A DNA stretch of 64,000 nt, taken from Synechococcus sp. PROS-7-1. GTDB lineage: Bacteria > Cyanobacteriota > Cyanobacteriia > PCC-6307 > Cyanobiaceae. This document shows, one piece after another, positions 51,704 through 61,695 of the stretch. Under the pieces are notes generated by a model that ran no database searches, was not told where the DNA came from, and saw nothing but the letters and a program-made list of their open reading frames with translations. Both the position numbers and the translations under genes were made by a program. Every line of letters starts with the position of its first letter. Position 1 is the stretch's first letter. The stretch spans positions 2,314,572-2,378,571 of the forward strand of contig NZ_CP047945.1 in assembly GCF_014279795.1 (NCBI RefSeq). The letters run 5' to 3'.

Positions 51704-53191
51704 TCAGGCCCCTTTGAGCTTCTTGCTCAGGATCTGGTTGGCGAGCTTGGGGTCGGCCTTGCCGCCGGTTTTCTTCATCAGCTGGCCAACGAAGAAGCCC
51801 TGCAGTTTGGTCTTACCGCCGCGGAACGCCTCCACCTCATCGGGATGGGCGCCCAGAAGCTCATCAACGATGGCCTCAATCGCAGCCGGGTCGCTGATCA
51901 TGCCGAGGCCGCGTTCATCCACGATCGCCTTGGGTGAGCCGCCGTTCTCCAGCAGTTCGGGCAGGATCTCCTTGGCGATCTTGCCGCTGATCTTGCCGCC
52001 GTCGATCAACTGCACCATCTCAGCCAGCTGTTCGGGGCGGAAGGGCAGGTTGGCGTAACTGAGCCGGTTGCTGTTCACATAGGCGGCGATATCGCCCGTG
52101 ATCCAGTTGGCCGCAAGCTTGGCGTCGGCACCTGCCGCCACCACAGCCTCGAAGTAGTCGGCCATCAGCTTCTCATCGGTGAGCACCCGGGCGTCGTATT
52201 GGGACAGCCCCAGAGTTTCGGCATAGCGGTGGCGCTTGGCAGCCGGCAGCTCCGGCAACTCAGCCCGCCAGGACTCCCGCTGATCAGCACTCACCTCGAT
52301 CGGCCCGAGATCCGGATCTGGGAAATAGCGGTAATCACTGGCCCCCTCCTTGCTGCGCATGCTCTTGGTGAGCTGCTTGCTCTCATCCCAGAGCCGCGTT
52401 TCTTGAACGATGGGCTCACCGGTTTCGTAGGCCTTGATCTGGCGCTGGATTTCGTACTCGCAGGCCTTCTGAATGGCCGAGAACGAGTTCATGTTCTTGA
52501 TCTCCACCTTGGTGCCGAACGGCGCCTCCGGCCCTCGGCGCACGGAGATGTTCACGTCACAGCGGAGTGAACCCTCCTGCATGTTTCCGTCGCTAACGCC
52601 CAAGTAGCGCATGATGCGACGGATTTCCGAGGCGTATTCCGCCGCTTCCCGGCCCGTGCGCAGATCCGGCTTGCTCACAATCTCCGCAAGGGCAACACCG
52701 GCGCGGTTGTAATCCACCAACGAATGGGTGGAGCCAGCCAAACGATCGCTGCCGGCATGCACCAACTTGCCGGCGTCCTCCTCCATGTGAAGGCGCTCGA
52801 TCCCGATGGTTTTCAGATAGGTGTCTTTCCCCTTCTCGGCCACCTCCACTTCGATCCAGCCGTCCTCTGCGATCGGTTCGTCGTACTGGGAGATCTGATA
52901 GTTCTTGGGCAGGTCGGGGTAGAAATATTGTTTGCGATCGAACTTGCTGTGTTCGGCAATGTTCAGATTGAGTGCCATCGCCGCTTTGACGGCGTACTCC
53001 AGCACCTTCTGATTGAGAACAGGAAGCGTTCCCGGCAGCCCGCACACCACAGGGTCGATGTGGGTGTTGGGGTCATCCCCGAACGCCGTGGATGCAGCCG
53101 TGAAAATCTTGCTGTTGGTGCCCAGCTGAACGTGGGTCTCGAGACCGATCACCGCTTCCCAGGCCTGATCTGTTGCTGCAGGTGCCGCCAT
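51704..53191 (-). CDS. gatB: Aspartyl/glutamyl-tRNA amidotransferase subunit B
   Basis: Transamidates misacylated Glu-tRNA(Gln) and Asp-tRNA(Asn). Start MAAPAATDQAWEAVIGLETHVQL at 53191. DPVVCGLPGTLPVLN, EDAGKLVH and NRAGVALAEIVSKPDLR are typical of GatB, with the helical GatB/Yqey tail domain at about 345-490. 495 aa. Divergent from thiO, 68 bases apart. Confidence 0.95.
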   Translation of the reverse strand: MAAPAATDQAWEAVIGLETHVQLGTNSKIFTAASTAFGDDPNTHIDPVVCGLPGTLPVLNQKVLEYAVKAAMALNLNIAEHSKFDRKQYFYPDLPKNYQISQYDEPIAEDGWIEVEVAEKGKDTYLKTIGIERLHMEEDAGKLVHAGSDRLAGSTHSLVDYNRAGVALAEIVSKPDLRTGREAAEYASEIRRIMRYLGVSDGNMQEGSLRCDVNISVRRGPEAPFGTKVEIKNMNSFSAIQKACEYEIQRQIKAYETGEPIVQETRLWDESKQLTKSMRSKEGASDYRYFPDPDLGPIEVSADQRESWRAELPELPAAKRHRYAETLGLSQYDARVLTDEKLMADYFEAVVAAGADAKLAANWITGDIAAYVNSNRLSYANLPFRPEQLAEMVQLIDGGKISGKIAKEILPELLENGGSPKAIVDERGLGMISDPAAIEAIVDELLGAHPDEVEAFRGGKTKLQGFFVGQLMKKTGGKADPKLANQILSKKLKGA

Positions 53192-53259
53192 CCGCTGTGT
53201 GGAACGTTCAGAGCAGGGCAATCCTATGGAAAGACCGCGAACCGCAGCCCCCATCAGCC

Positions 53260-54387
53260 ATGACCGCCTTGCGCCCACCCGCCACTGACGCCGCGTTGAT
53301 CCTTGGTGGCGGATTGATGGGGCTGGCCATCGCCCATCAGCTGGCCCGGCGTGACCATCCTGTGTGCGTGATTAGCCGGCGGCGCGGTGAGGCCGCAGGG
53401 TTCGTGGCGGCAGGCATGCTGGCTCCCCACGCTGAAGGCCTGAGCGGTGACCAGCTGCGCTTCGGTCAACTGAGCCTGGAGCGGGTGCCGAGCTGGGTCG
53501 CCCAGATCGAGGCCGACAGCGGCCTGCCCTGCGGGCTGCGGTCCACAGGCATTGTGGTGCCCTTCAGCACCAGTGAACAGCGGGATCGCTACCCCACGGC
53601 ATCCTTCGGAACAGCCCTGAACCGCCAGCAACTGGAACGGGAAGTACCCGGCATCGCCACAACCTGGCAGGCCGGTCTGCTGTTCGAGCAGGACGGACAG
53701 ATCGACAACCGCCGCCAGTTGATGCGCTCCTTGGAAAGCGCCTGCGTGGAACGGGGGGTGCAATTTCTTGAAGGCGTGGAAGTGCTGGACCTGCTGCAAA
53801 GCGGCAACCAACGGATTACAGCACGCATCCGTAACGCCGAGGGTACGGTTACGGAACGAAACAGTGCCATCGCTGTGCTTTGCTCCGGAGCCTGGAGCAG
53901 CCAGCTCCTGCCTCAGCTGCCAATTTTTCCCGTGAAAGGGCAGATGCTCTCCCTCCAGGCTCCCCGGGGCGCTCTCAAACGCGTGATCTTCGGACCTGGC
54001 ACTTACCTAGTGCCCAGAGAAGACGGCCTTGTGGTGGTGGGCGCCACATCGGAGCGGGACGCGGGCTTTGCCGAGGGCCTCACCCCACAAGGGCAAAGCA
54101 CTCTCAAGCAGGGCATTGCCTCGCTGCTTCCGGAAGCCTCGGGCTGGCCCCCGATGGAACGCTGGTGGGGATTCCGGCCCTGCACGCCGGACGAGGGGCC
54201 CTTGCTTGGCCGAGGCCCCTTCTCTGGCCTTTGGCTGGCCTGCGGCCATCACCGCAACGGGGTGCTGATGGCTGCAGCCACAGCCGAGGCCATTGCGGAC
54301 TGCGTAAGCCAGGGCCATGCCCGCGATGACCTCGACCGCTTGCTGCCCTGTTTCCAATGGCAGCGCTTTGACACCGACATCAGCTGA
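53260..54387 (+). CDS. thiO: Glycine oxidase ThiO-like FAD enzyme
   Basis: Produces dehydroglycine for the thiamine thiazole. Start MTALRPPATDAALILGGGLMG at 53260. The FAD-binding GGGLMGLAIAHQLARR with RRRGEAAGFVAAGMLAPHAE is at the N-terminus, and the C-terminal FRPCTPDEGPLLGRGPFSGL plus ACGHHRNGVLMA complete the DAO fold. 375 aa. Convergent with the GS-like gene, 8-base overlap. Confidence 0.85.
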   Translation: MTALRPPATDAALILGGGLMGLAIAHQLARRDHPVCVISRRRGEAAGFVAAGMLAPHAEGLSGDQLRFGQLSLERVPSWVAQIEADSGLPCGLRSTGIVVPFSTSEQRDRYPTASFGTALNRQQLEREVPGIATTWQAGLLFEQDGQIDNRRQLMRSLESACVERGVQFLEGVEVLDLLQSGNQRITARIRNAEGTVTERNSAIAVLCSGAWSSQLLPQLPIFPVKGQMLSLQAPRGALKRVIFGPGTYLVPREDGLVVVGATSERDAGFAEGLTPQGQSTLKQGIASLLPEASGWPPMERWWGFRPCTPDEGPLLGRGPFSGLWLACGHHRNGVLMAAATAEAIADCVSQGHARDDLDRLLPCFQWQRFDTDIS

Positions 54388-55726
54388 GGTCTCCCACCAG
54401 CGGCCACCAACGGGTGCTGGCGATCACTTGATCCGCGGGCCAACCCGCACAACGGTCGATCTCGGCATCGATGCTGTCGAGCACGCTCCCATGCAGCAGC
54501 TCCCCCATCGCCGCCGACAGCACTGCATCGGATGCCAAGGCTGTGCGCCCTTCCGCCAAGGACTGGGGCAGACGGGCATGGGCCGCTGTGCTGCCGTCCG
54601 CGCGCGCCGGATCACCGCGCACCGGCGCCGGCAGGGGCACGACGTCGCTGAGAGCTGCCAGCGCCAACACCTGCAACGATCCAAGCAACAGATAGGGATT
54701 GGCCCCCAGATCGGCAACTTTCAGTTCGAGGTGGGCGGGCACTTGATCGACAGAAGTTGGGACCAAACGCAAGGCCGCCTCACGGTTTTCAATTCCCCAC
54801 ACCTGATAGGGCGCCGACCAGGAGCTGGGCGCCAGACGGGCGTAGGAGGCCGAGAGCGGACAGGCGATCGGCAGCAACGCCGGCAGATGATGCAGCACAC
54901 CGGCAATCAGCGCCGCACCCTCCGGCAACACGCCACCTGGGCCATCGCCTCCCTGCAGCACGGGCTGACCATGCCGGAGAAGGCTGAAGTGCACATGACC
55001 GCCGTTGCCGACCTGATCCGTGGTGAGCTTGGGCGTGAAGCTGCAACGCAACCCCAATCGCCGGCTCACGCGCTGAATCACCAGGCGAGCCAAAACCAGG
55101 CGATCGGCGGCTTCCACAGCCGACCCATGGGCCAAAGACAACTCGAACTGGGACGCGCCGTATTCGGGGTGAAACTGCAACCAGTCCAGGCCAGCGGCAT
55201 CCAGGGCGTCACAGACCTCAGAGGCGTAGTCGAGACCTTCCACCAAGCGATCAGCCCCATAGGGCCCGCCGGGAAATGCGGGAGACCCCTGGGCTCCTCT
55301 ATCGGCTGCCAGCACCATCCACTCGAGCTCGAAGCCCGCTTGCAGCGTCAGCCCTTGCTGCTGGAAACGATCCTGTTGCAGCCGGCAGAAACTGCGCTGA
55401 TCGGCCTCGTAGGCCCGTCCATCGCGCCAACGCCGCTCCCCAGGGGCCCAGGCCCAGCCGCGATCGGGCTCGAGCGGAACCAGCGCCTCCACCACAGCAT
55501 GGAGACGCAGGTCTTCATCCGGTCGCGCGCAACGATGCGCAGCAGCGATGCATCCATCCACCCGGAAGGCATCGGCCACTGGCGAAAACCCCACACCCAG
55601 ATCGGCGGCCGTGTCGAGATGGCGGCGGGGCACCACCTTCACCAAGGGAGCGCCGGCATGATTCACCCAGGTGATCGCCACGCGCTTCAGCCAGGGCTGC
55701 AGCGCGTGGGAATGAGCATCACTCAA
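54380..55726 (-). CDS. Glutamine-synthetase-like ATP-dependent ligase (448 aa)
   Basis: GS C-terminal catalytic fold. Metal/ammonia-site signatures are ELEWMVLA, LDWLQFHPEYGASQFELSLA, NGGHVHFSL and SWSAPYQVWGIENREAALR. The N-terminal beta-grasp domain is short and the overall similarity to canonical GlnA is low. It may act on another amine, such as a gamma-glutamyl ligase, which fits the nearby speA only loosely. The frame runs from ATG 55726. Confidence 0.75.
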   Translation of the reverse strand: MSDAHSHALQPWLKRVAITWVNHAGAPLVKVVPRRHLDTAADLGVGFSPVADAFRVDGCIAAAHRCARPDEDLRLHAVVEALVPLEPDRGWAWAPGERRWRDGRAYEADQRSFCRLQQDRFQQQGLTLQAGFELEWMVLAADRGAQGSPAFPGGPYGADRLVEGLDYASEVCDALDAAGLDWLQFHPEYGASQFELSLAHGSAVEAADRLVLARLVIQRVSRRLGLRCSFTPKLTTDQVGNGGHVHFSLLRHGQPVLQGGDGPGGVLPEGAALIAGVLHHLPALLPIACPLSASYARLAPSSWSAPYQVWGIENREAALRLVPTSVDQVPAHLELKVADLGANPYLLLGSLQVLALAALSDVVPLPAPVRGDPARADGSTAAHARLPQSLAEGRTALASDAVLSAAMGELLHGSVLDSIDAEIDRCAGWPADQVIASTRWWPLVGDLS

Positions 55727-55795
55727 AACGCGAGCTTGCCGAGTCCTCTCATGATGCGTTGCACTTAGGGAGAAGACATGGCGAAGGCTGATGAC

Positions 55796-56254
55796 TCAAC
55801 CTTCGGTGCGCCATCCCTGATCAGACGGAGTCCAGTCGCTCAGCTCAGACGCCTGGAACCAGAGACCGATCTCGAACTGAGCCGTTTCAGGCGCATCAGA
55901 GCCGTGAATCACGTTGCGGCCGATGTTGATCGCCAGATCGCCGCGAATGGTGCCGGGTTCTGCCTCCAGAGGCTTGGTGGCGCCGATGAGCTTGCGGGCG
56001 CTGGCGATCACACCGTCGCCTTCCCACACCATGGCCACCACAGGCCCAGAGGTGATGAAGTCGACCAATCCAGCGAAGAACGGACGCTCCTTATGAACGC
56101 CGTAGTGCTGCTCCGCCAGTTCACGGCTGGGGGTGAGCTGCTTGAGGCCCACAAGCTTGAAGCCCTTGCGCTCGAAACGCCCAAGGATCTCGCCGATGAG
56201 ACCGCGCTGAACCCCGTCGGGCTTGATGGCGATGAAGGTGCGTTCCGAGGCCAT
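55796..56254 (-). CDS. ndk: Nucleoside diphosphate kinase
   Basis: Balances NTP pools. Start [20 protein letters not shown] at 56254; eight upstream codons are open but unlikely. Active-site [10 protein letters not shown] holds the phospho-His. 152 aa, normal length. Lies between the GS-like gene and speA, divergent from speA. Confidence 0.96.
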   Translation of the reverse strand: MASERTFIAIKPDGVQRGLIGEILGRFERKGFKLVGLKQLTPSRELAEQHYGVHKERPFFAGLVDFITSGPVVAMVWEGDGVIASARKLIGATKPLEAEPGTIRGDLAINIGRNVIHGSDAPETAQFEIGLWFQASELSDWTPSDQGWRTEG

Positions 56255-56390
56255 GGAAAAACAAAAAACCGTCGCCATCGTCCGTGGCAGCCGGCCCGCT
56301 TGGCAAGCAAGCGGACTGCGCCGAGCTGTTGAAGCGATGAACCCTGCCTAGATTCGCGGCACAGAGCCTGGAGAGCACCGTTTGACACTG

Positions 56391-58301
56391 ATGGCCCACA
56401 CCAGCACCGCTGGACCATGGACCGTGCAGGACGGTGCCGATCTCTACGGACTGGATCGGTGGGGCGATCCTTACTTCTCGACCAACTCCCGCGGTCATAT
56501 CACCGTGCAACCCCAGGGCGAGCGGGGCGGCAGCATCGACCTGATCGAACTCGTTGAGGGCCTGCAGGCCAGGGATCTCGGCCTTCCACTGCTGATCCGC
56601 TTCGACGACATCCTTGAAGATCGCCTCGAGCGGTTGCATGCAGCCTTCGACCGTGCGATCGCGCACTACGGCTATGCGGGCCGCTATCAGGGCGTGTTCC
56701 CTGTGAAGTGCAACCAGCAGCGCCACGTGGTGGAACGCATCGTGGAAAGCGGCCAGCGCTGGCACTTCGGTCTGGAGGCAGGGAGCAAGGCGGAACTGCT
56801 CATTGCCCTCTCACTGCTGAACGATCCGGACGCTCTGCTGATCTGCAATGGCTACAAGGATCAGCGGTACCTGGAAACGGCCATCCTGGCGCGCAAACTC
56901 GGGCGTCAGCCCGTGGTGGTGATCGAACAACCCGACGAGGTGGAGCGGATCATCCGGGCGAGCGATCACCTGGGTGCAGCACCGATGATTGGAATTCGGG
57001 CACGCCTCTCCACCCGTAGTACGGGCCGCTGGGGCAGCTCCGTGGGAGACCGCGCCAAATTTGGGCTCTCCATCCCCGAACTGCTCGATACCACCGAGGC
57101 ACTCCGCAACGCGGGGCTTCTGAAGGAACTGCGCTTGCTGCACTTCCACATCGGCAGCCAGATCAATGACATCGCCGTGCTGAAAGATGCCCTGCAGGAG
57201 GCGGGACAGATTTACGGCGAACTGCACCGGTTGGGTGCTCCCATGGGCTTCCTCGACGTGGGTGGTGGCCTGGGGGTCGACTACGACGGCAGCCGCAGCG
57301 CCACCGCCGCCTCCACCAATTACTCGCTTCAGAACTACGCCAACGACGTGGTGGCCACCGTGAAGGAATGCTGTGAACCCAGCGGTGTTCCCGTGCCCAC
57401 GCTCGTGAGCGAAAGCGGTCGCGCCCTGGCCAGCCATTTCAGCGTGTTGGTGTTCGACATCCTCGGCACCGGTGCCGCACCGGATGAGCGGCCGGAACCG
57501 ATGGACGACGATCCGCTGATCCTGCGCAACCTGCATGAAACCTTTGATGGCATCACCACCGCGAACCTGCAGGAAGCCTGGAACGACGTTCTCAAATTCA
57601 AAGGCGATGCACTGAGCGCGTTCCGCCTGGGATACCTGAGCCTTCCGGAGCGGGCGCGGGCCGAGCAACTGGCCTGGGCCTGTGCGCGGCGCATCAGTCG
57701 CCTGTTGCCAGCGGATGACAGCAGCCCCGAGGAGCTGCGCAACCTGCGCGCCAGCCTGGCTAGCACCTACTACGGCAATTTTTCAGTGTTTCGATCGGCA
57801 CCCGACACCTGGGCGATCGATCAGCTGTTTCCCGTGATGCCGATTCATCGCCTCGATGAACAGCCCAACCAGCTCGGAAGCATTGCTGATCTCACCTGTG
57901 ACTCCGATGGCAAGTTGGCTCGCTTCATTCAAGGCGGGCAAAGCAAACCCTTGCTGGAACTGCACAGCCCCCAGCCGGATCAGCCTTACCTCATTGGTTT
58001 GTTTCTGGCCGGTGCTTACCAGGAGGTGATGGGCAACCTGCACAACCTGTTCGGGAGCACCAATGCTGTGCACATCCGCCTGGCCCCAGGCGGTGGCTAT
58101 CTGCTCGACCACGTGGTGCGCGGCGACACCAATTCCGATGTGCTCGAAGCGATGGAGCACGATCCTGATCTGATGCTCGAACGCCTCCGCCTGGCCAGTG
58201 AGGAGGCCATCCGCGAACAGCGGCTGTCGGTCAACGACGCCAGACTGCTGATCAGTCACGTGGCTAGCAGTCTTCAGCAGGCCACCTATCTCCAGGGCTG
58301 A
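56391..58301 (+). CDS. speA: Arginine decarboxylase (biosynthetic)
   Basis: Arginine to agmatine for polyamine synthesis; PLP-dependent. Start MAHTSTAGPWTVQDGADLYG at 56391, with a TTG three codons upstream. YQGVFPVKCNQQRHVVE carries the PLP Lys, and HFHIGSQIND, DVGGGLGVDYDG and SESGRALASHFSVLVFDIL are family blocks. 637 aa. Monocistronic by position. Confidence 0.95.
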   Translation: MAHTSTAGPWTVQDGADLYGLDRWGDPYFSTNSRGHITVQPQGERGGSIDLIELVEGLQARDLGLPLLIRFDDILEDRLERLHAAFDRAIAHYGYAGRYQGVFPVKCNQQRHVVERIVESGQRWHFGLEAGSKAELLIALSLLNDPDALLICNGYKDQRYLETAILARKLGRQPVVVIEQPDEVERIIRASDHLGAAPMIGIRARLSTRSTGRWGSSVGDRAKFGLSIPELLDTTEALRNAGLLKELRLLHFHIGSQINDIAVLKDALQEAGQIYGELHRLGAPMGFLDVGGGLGVDYDGSRSATAASTNYSLQNYANDVVATVKECCEPSGVPVPTLVSESGRALASHFSVLVFDILGTGAAPDERPEPMDDDPLILRNLHETFDGITTANLQEAWNDVLKFKGDALSAFRLGYLSLPERARAEQLAWACARRISRLLPADDSSPEELRNLRASLASTYYGNFSVFRSAPDTWAIDQLFPVMPIHRLDEQPNQLGSIADLTCDSDGKLARFIQGGQSKPLLELHSPQPDQPYLIGLFLAGAYQEVMGNLHNLFGSTNAVHIRLAPGGGYLLDHVVRGDTNSDVLEAMEHDPDLMLERLRLASEEAIREQRLSVNDARLLISHVASSLQQATYLQG

Positions 58302-58317
58302 CCCGTTGCTCCCCGGC

Positions 58318-59007
58318 TCAGCCCGGTAGCAATCCCCGCTTAATCAGCGGTTGGTCATCCACAATCCTCAAGCGGCCTCCGCTTTCAGCGATCGTTCCTC
58401 GGGTTCGGAGTTTGCTCAACGTGCGTGAAGCCGTCTCCCGCGCCAGACCTGCCATTAGGGCGATTTCCTTCTGCGCCAGGGGTGGGAGCTCAACGGAGAG
58501 GTCTTGCCCACCTGAGCTTTTACGTGCCAGATAGGCAAGAGCATCGAGTAATCGGGTAGTGGCATCAGCGCTCTGCAAGGCGAAGCGCTGGTTGAGATCC
58601 CGCAAACGCCCAGCTTCAAGCCGCGCCAGTGCAAGTGCAAAGCGCGCTTCCCGCCCCAGCAGAGAGGCGAAAGGAGCCGAACGCATCTTGATCAGATGCA
58701 GAGGAGTCAACGCCACAACATCCGCAGACCGAGAGGCCCCGTCCAGAGCCGACATCTCTCCGAACACGTCGCCAGGCCCGAGCAGCGACATGATCACTTC
58801 ATCGCCATCAGCTGTGTAGGTCCGCACCTTGGCCAGGCCATCCTTAATCAGAAAGAGAGATTCACCCCAGTCCTGCTCCATCACGATCACCTGATCGAGC
58901 TGGTGGGTTGTTTCACGATGACGATCAAGAAGAAGGATCCGCTGATCCTCGTTGAGATCGGAGAACAGGGGCATGGCCCCGAGATCCTCAGGCGTAAGCG
59001 GTGACAT
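58318..59007 (-). CDS. CRP/FNR family transcriptional regulator
   Basis: A cyclic-nucleotide-binding domain at residues 15-120 (SLFLIKDGLAKVRTYTADGD, GPGDVFGEMSALDGASRSADV) is followed by a long helix and a winged HTH, EIALMAGLARETASRTLSKLR. The phosphate-binding cassette has GEMSALDG with a plausible cyclic-nucleotide-binding Arg-Ser. Whether it binds cAMP is unproven. 229 aa. Convergent with speA (16 bases). Confidence 0.85.
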   Translation of the reverse strand: MSPLTPEDLGAMPLFSDLNEDQRILLLDRHRETTHQLDQVIVMEQDWGESLFLIKDGLAKVRTYTADGDEVIMSLLGPGDVFGEMSALDGASRSADVVALTPLHLIKMRSAPFASLLGREARFALALARLEAGRLRDLNQRFALQSADATTRLLDALAYLARKSSGGQDLSVELPPLAQKEIALMAGLARETASRTLSKLRTRGTIAESGGRLRIVDDQPLIKRGLLPG

Positions 59008-59189
59008 GAATCAGCGAATGCTGGCTCTCGCAATCGATGATGGCGTGCATGTGCCATGCGGCCCAGCCAAGCAGCAGATTGAAACCGATGCTCACGGCTG
59101 GACAACGTCAGAACATGACGCTCCACCAAGGCAACGTGACCGTTTGCCCAAGTGCAGCCAGCATGCAATGAACGCCTCCCCGTGGCTCC

Positions 59190-59765
59190 ATGGAGAGCGA
59201 CCACACTCGAGACAGTCATGTGAAGGGACGCCTACGCATGCTGATCGCCACCCACCTGCAGACCCTGCCCCACGAACGCATCACCCCACCAGTGGGAGCC
59301 GTCGTTCTGGAACAAGATGCCCCCGCCGAACGGGTGCTGTTGATTGAAGCGGGGGAGGTTTGCATCCACCGCAAGGAAGCCGGGGAAGCAGCGCAACTGA
59401 TCGCCACAGCCGGTGCGGGCGAGCTATTGGGCGAGATGACGTTGATTGGTGACCCTCACCACAGCGCCACCGTTAGCGTGAGCCGCGGGCCAGCCGAGCT
59501 GCTGGCTATTCAGACCGACCATCTGCTACAAGCCGCCCTCTACGACAGCGATCTTGTGATGGAGTTGCTGGCATTGAGCAGTGCCCGGTGCCGGCGGACC
59601 AGTGGACAGCTCGCCCTGATGCTTGAAGCACTCGCAGCCGTTCTGGCGAGAGATCAACCCACACTGCGCCGGTGCTGCCAGAAACTCTCATCCACGACTG
59701 ACCCCGCGATGCATCGCGCTGCCGGACTGCTCGACGCGTTAGGGCGGGACGCGGAGACAGCCTGA
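59190..59765 (+). CDS. Cyclic-nucleotide-binding domain protein without HTH (191 aa)
   Basis: A cNMP-binding fold, with VLLIEAGEVCIHRKEAGEAA and GAGELLGEMTLIGDPHHSATV, matches a CRP-like beta-roll but no DNA-binding domain follows. The C-terminus is helical, with a terminal RRTSGQLALMLEALAAVLAR. It ends 2 bases before the adenylate-cyclase-like gene, so the two are probably co-transcribed. The start is uncertain (59190 ATG, 59220 GTG or 59238 ATG). Confidence 0.75.
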   Translation: MESDHTRDSHVKGRLRMLIATHLQTLPHERITPPVGAVVLEQDAPAERVLLIEAGEVCIHRKEAGEAAQLIATAGAGELLGEMTLIGDPHHSATVSVSRGPAELLAIQTDHLLQAALYDSDLVMELLALSSARCRRTSGQLALMLEALAAVLARDQPTLRRCCQKLSSTTDPAMHRAAGLLDALGRDAETA

Positions 59766-59767
59766 CC

Positions 59768-61651
59768 ATGGCGGGGCCTCTGGGATGGTTTCGCCGCCAT
59801 ACCCTCGTGCTGACGCTCGGGGGTGTCGTTGCCATCGTGGCTTCGCTGAACGCCACGACTCTTCATCTGCTCAACCTTCGCTTCGCCGGCTGGGTGCAGG
59901 AACTGCGGGGGCGACGAACGAGTCCTGACCGGGTCGTGATCGTGGCGATCGATGATTTCAGCCTGCAACAGGCCGACAATGCCGATCTGAGCGACGACCC
60001 ATTGCTCAGATCCCTGTCCCAGTGGCCCTGGCCTCGACGGGTGCACGGCACGGTTTTGGAGCGTTTGATCGAATCCGGCGCAGACGCTGTGGGATTCGAT
60101 CTCCTGTTTGAAGCACCCAGCAGTTATGGCCCCGACGACGATCAGGTGTTCGCGGACGCTCTCCAACGCCAGCAGCAGCGTGTGGTGCTGGGGACCCAGG
60201 TGCTCTCCACCCGAGGACCGGTAGCGGGGATGTCGTTTCTCGACCTGGCACCGTCACTCAGTCGGTTATCGCCGCCTTTGCATCGGGGCCTGCTGAATGG
60301 AGAACCTGACAGCGATGGGGTGATCCGACGTCTTCCCGGCAATGCAGTGCCGTTCTTTCGGCGTCAACTAGGGACATCCGTTCCGGATGGTCTCGCCAAC
60401 GCGCTCTTAAAGCGAGTGGATAGCGATGCGAATCTGAGCAGCAGCGGGACAACCCTGCTGGATCCCTACGGACCGCCCCGCACAATCAAGACCATCTCGA
60501 TCTGGGACCTTCTGGAACCCACTGCCTTCGAGAGCGTCAAGGCATCAGGACTGTTGAAGGAGGCCATCGTGCTGGTGGGCCCCACCGCGGCCGTCTTTCA
60601 AGACCTGCATCCGGCGGTGTTCGCAGGAGCTGAAGGAATGCCTGGGGTGGAGCTGCATGCCACCGAACTTGCCAATCGCCTCGACGGTCGATCGCTGCGT
60701 TCCATCAGCGCACCGCCCGGATGGAACTGGGTCTTAGCAGCCGTTGTCATCGCCGTTGGTTTAGGGGCAGCTCGCTGGGATCGACCGCTGCCGAGAATGG
60801 GCTATCTGCTCGGCGCTGCAGGGCTGTTAACGGCAGTGAGCGCTGCACTCATTGTCTGGGCAGGTCTGCAGTTGCCCGTTGTCGGCCTCGCCGCTGGCAT
60901 TGCGCTCACGGGGTTCTTGAGCAGTGGGGAGGCCACCGTGCATCTGCAATGGCAGCGCCGACGCCTGCGCCGCACCTTGGGTCGCTACCTCTCCCCTGCT
61001 GTGGCTGCAGAGATCGCGGATCAGCCGGAGGAAGCCGATGGCCTTCTCGGCGGGCGTTTGGTGGATGTTGTGGTGCTGATGAGTGATATCCGGGGATTCA
61101 CCGCTTTTACCCAAACCATGACTGACCAAGGACGGGTCAAAGAGCTTGTGGAACGCCTGAATCGCTATTTCGGCGAGGTTGTGGATGCCGTGCATGCCGA
61201 GGAGGGCACGGTGGACAAATTCATCGGCGATGCGGTGTTGGCTGTGTTCGGCGCACCTCTGCCACGGGAAGCGCCAATCAACGCACGGGCCGCCATCCGC
61301 GCTGCTCTCTCCCTACAGGAACGCCTGGCCAGGCTCAACAAGGAATGGACAGCCGAAGGGCAACCTGCCTGGGAGCAAGTAGTCGTACTCAGCTATGGCT
61401 GGGTCGTGAGCGGCAATATCGGCTGCAGCAACCGCATGGATTACACCGTGATCGGCGATGCGGTGAACACCGCGAGCCGCCTGGAGGCCGTGGCCAAACA
61501 GTGCAAAGCGTCGATCGTGATGAGCGAAGCCGTCGCTCAGATGCTCCCCAGCGAACTCTGCACGCAGGACCTCGGAACATTCCAGATCCGAGGCCAGGGA
61601 CTGCAGAGGGTGTTCGCACTGCGAAGTGACACTGATCAGAACGAACGATGA
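59768..61651 (+). CDS. CHASE2-sensor class III adenylate/guanylate cyclase
   Basis: 627 aa. An N-terminal helix, an extracytoplasmic CHASE2 sensor (about 40-320), three membrane helices (about 325-400), and a class III cyclase domain (about 430-610) follow in order. VLMSDIRGFTAFTQ and HAEEGTVDKFIGDAVLAVFG carry the two metal-binding Asp residues, and DYTVIGDAVNTASRLEAVAK is the substrate-site strand. It likely converts an extracellular signal into a cyclic nucleotide. Co-transcribed with the cNMP-binding protein; convergent regulator nearby. Confidence 0.88.
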   Translation: MAGPLGWFRRHTLVLTLGGVVAIVASLNATTLHLLNLRFAGWVQELRGRRTSPDRVVIVAIDDFSLQQADNADLSDDPLLRSLSQWPWPRRVHGTVLERLIESGADAVGFDLLFEAPSSYGPDDDQVFADALQRQQQRVVLGTQVLSTRGPVAGMSFLDLAPSLSRLSPPLHRGLLNGEPDSDGVIRRLPGNAVPFFRRQLGTSVPDGLANALLKRVDSDANLSSSGTTLLDPYGPPRTIKTISIWDLLEPTAFESVKASGLLKEAIVLVGPTAAVFQDLHPAVFAGAEGMPGVELHATELANRLDGRSLRSISAPPGWNWVLAAVVIAVGLGAARWDRPLPRMGYLLGAAGLLTAVSAALIVWAGLQLPVVGLAAGIALTGFLSSGEATVHLQWQRRRLRRTLGRYLSPAVAAEIADQPEEADGLLGGRLVDVVVLMSDIRGFTAFTQTMTDQGRVKELVERLNRYFGEVVDAVHAEEGTVDKFIGDAVLAVFGAPLPREAPINARAAIRAALSLQERLARLNKEWTAEGQPAWEQVVVLSYGWVVSGNIGCSNRMDYTVIGDAVNTASRLEAVAKQCKASIVMSEAVAQMLPSELCTQDLGTFQIRGQGLQRVFALRSDTDQNER

Positions 61652-61695
61652 CGCGTTCATGACTAAGAAATGACCAATCGTGATTCGGGACGCTG

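Noticed and set aside
54317-55768. 483-codon plus-strand open frame
   Set aside because: Antisense to the glutamine-synthetase-like gene, whose catalytic motifs are clear.
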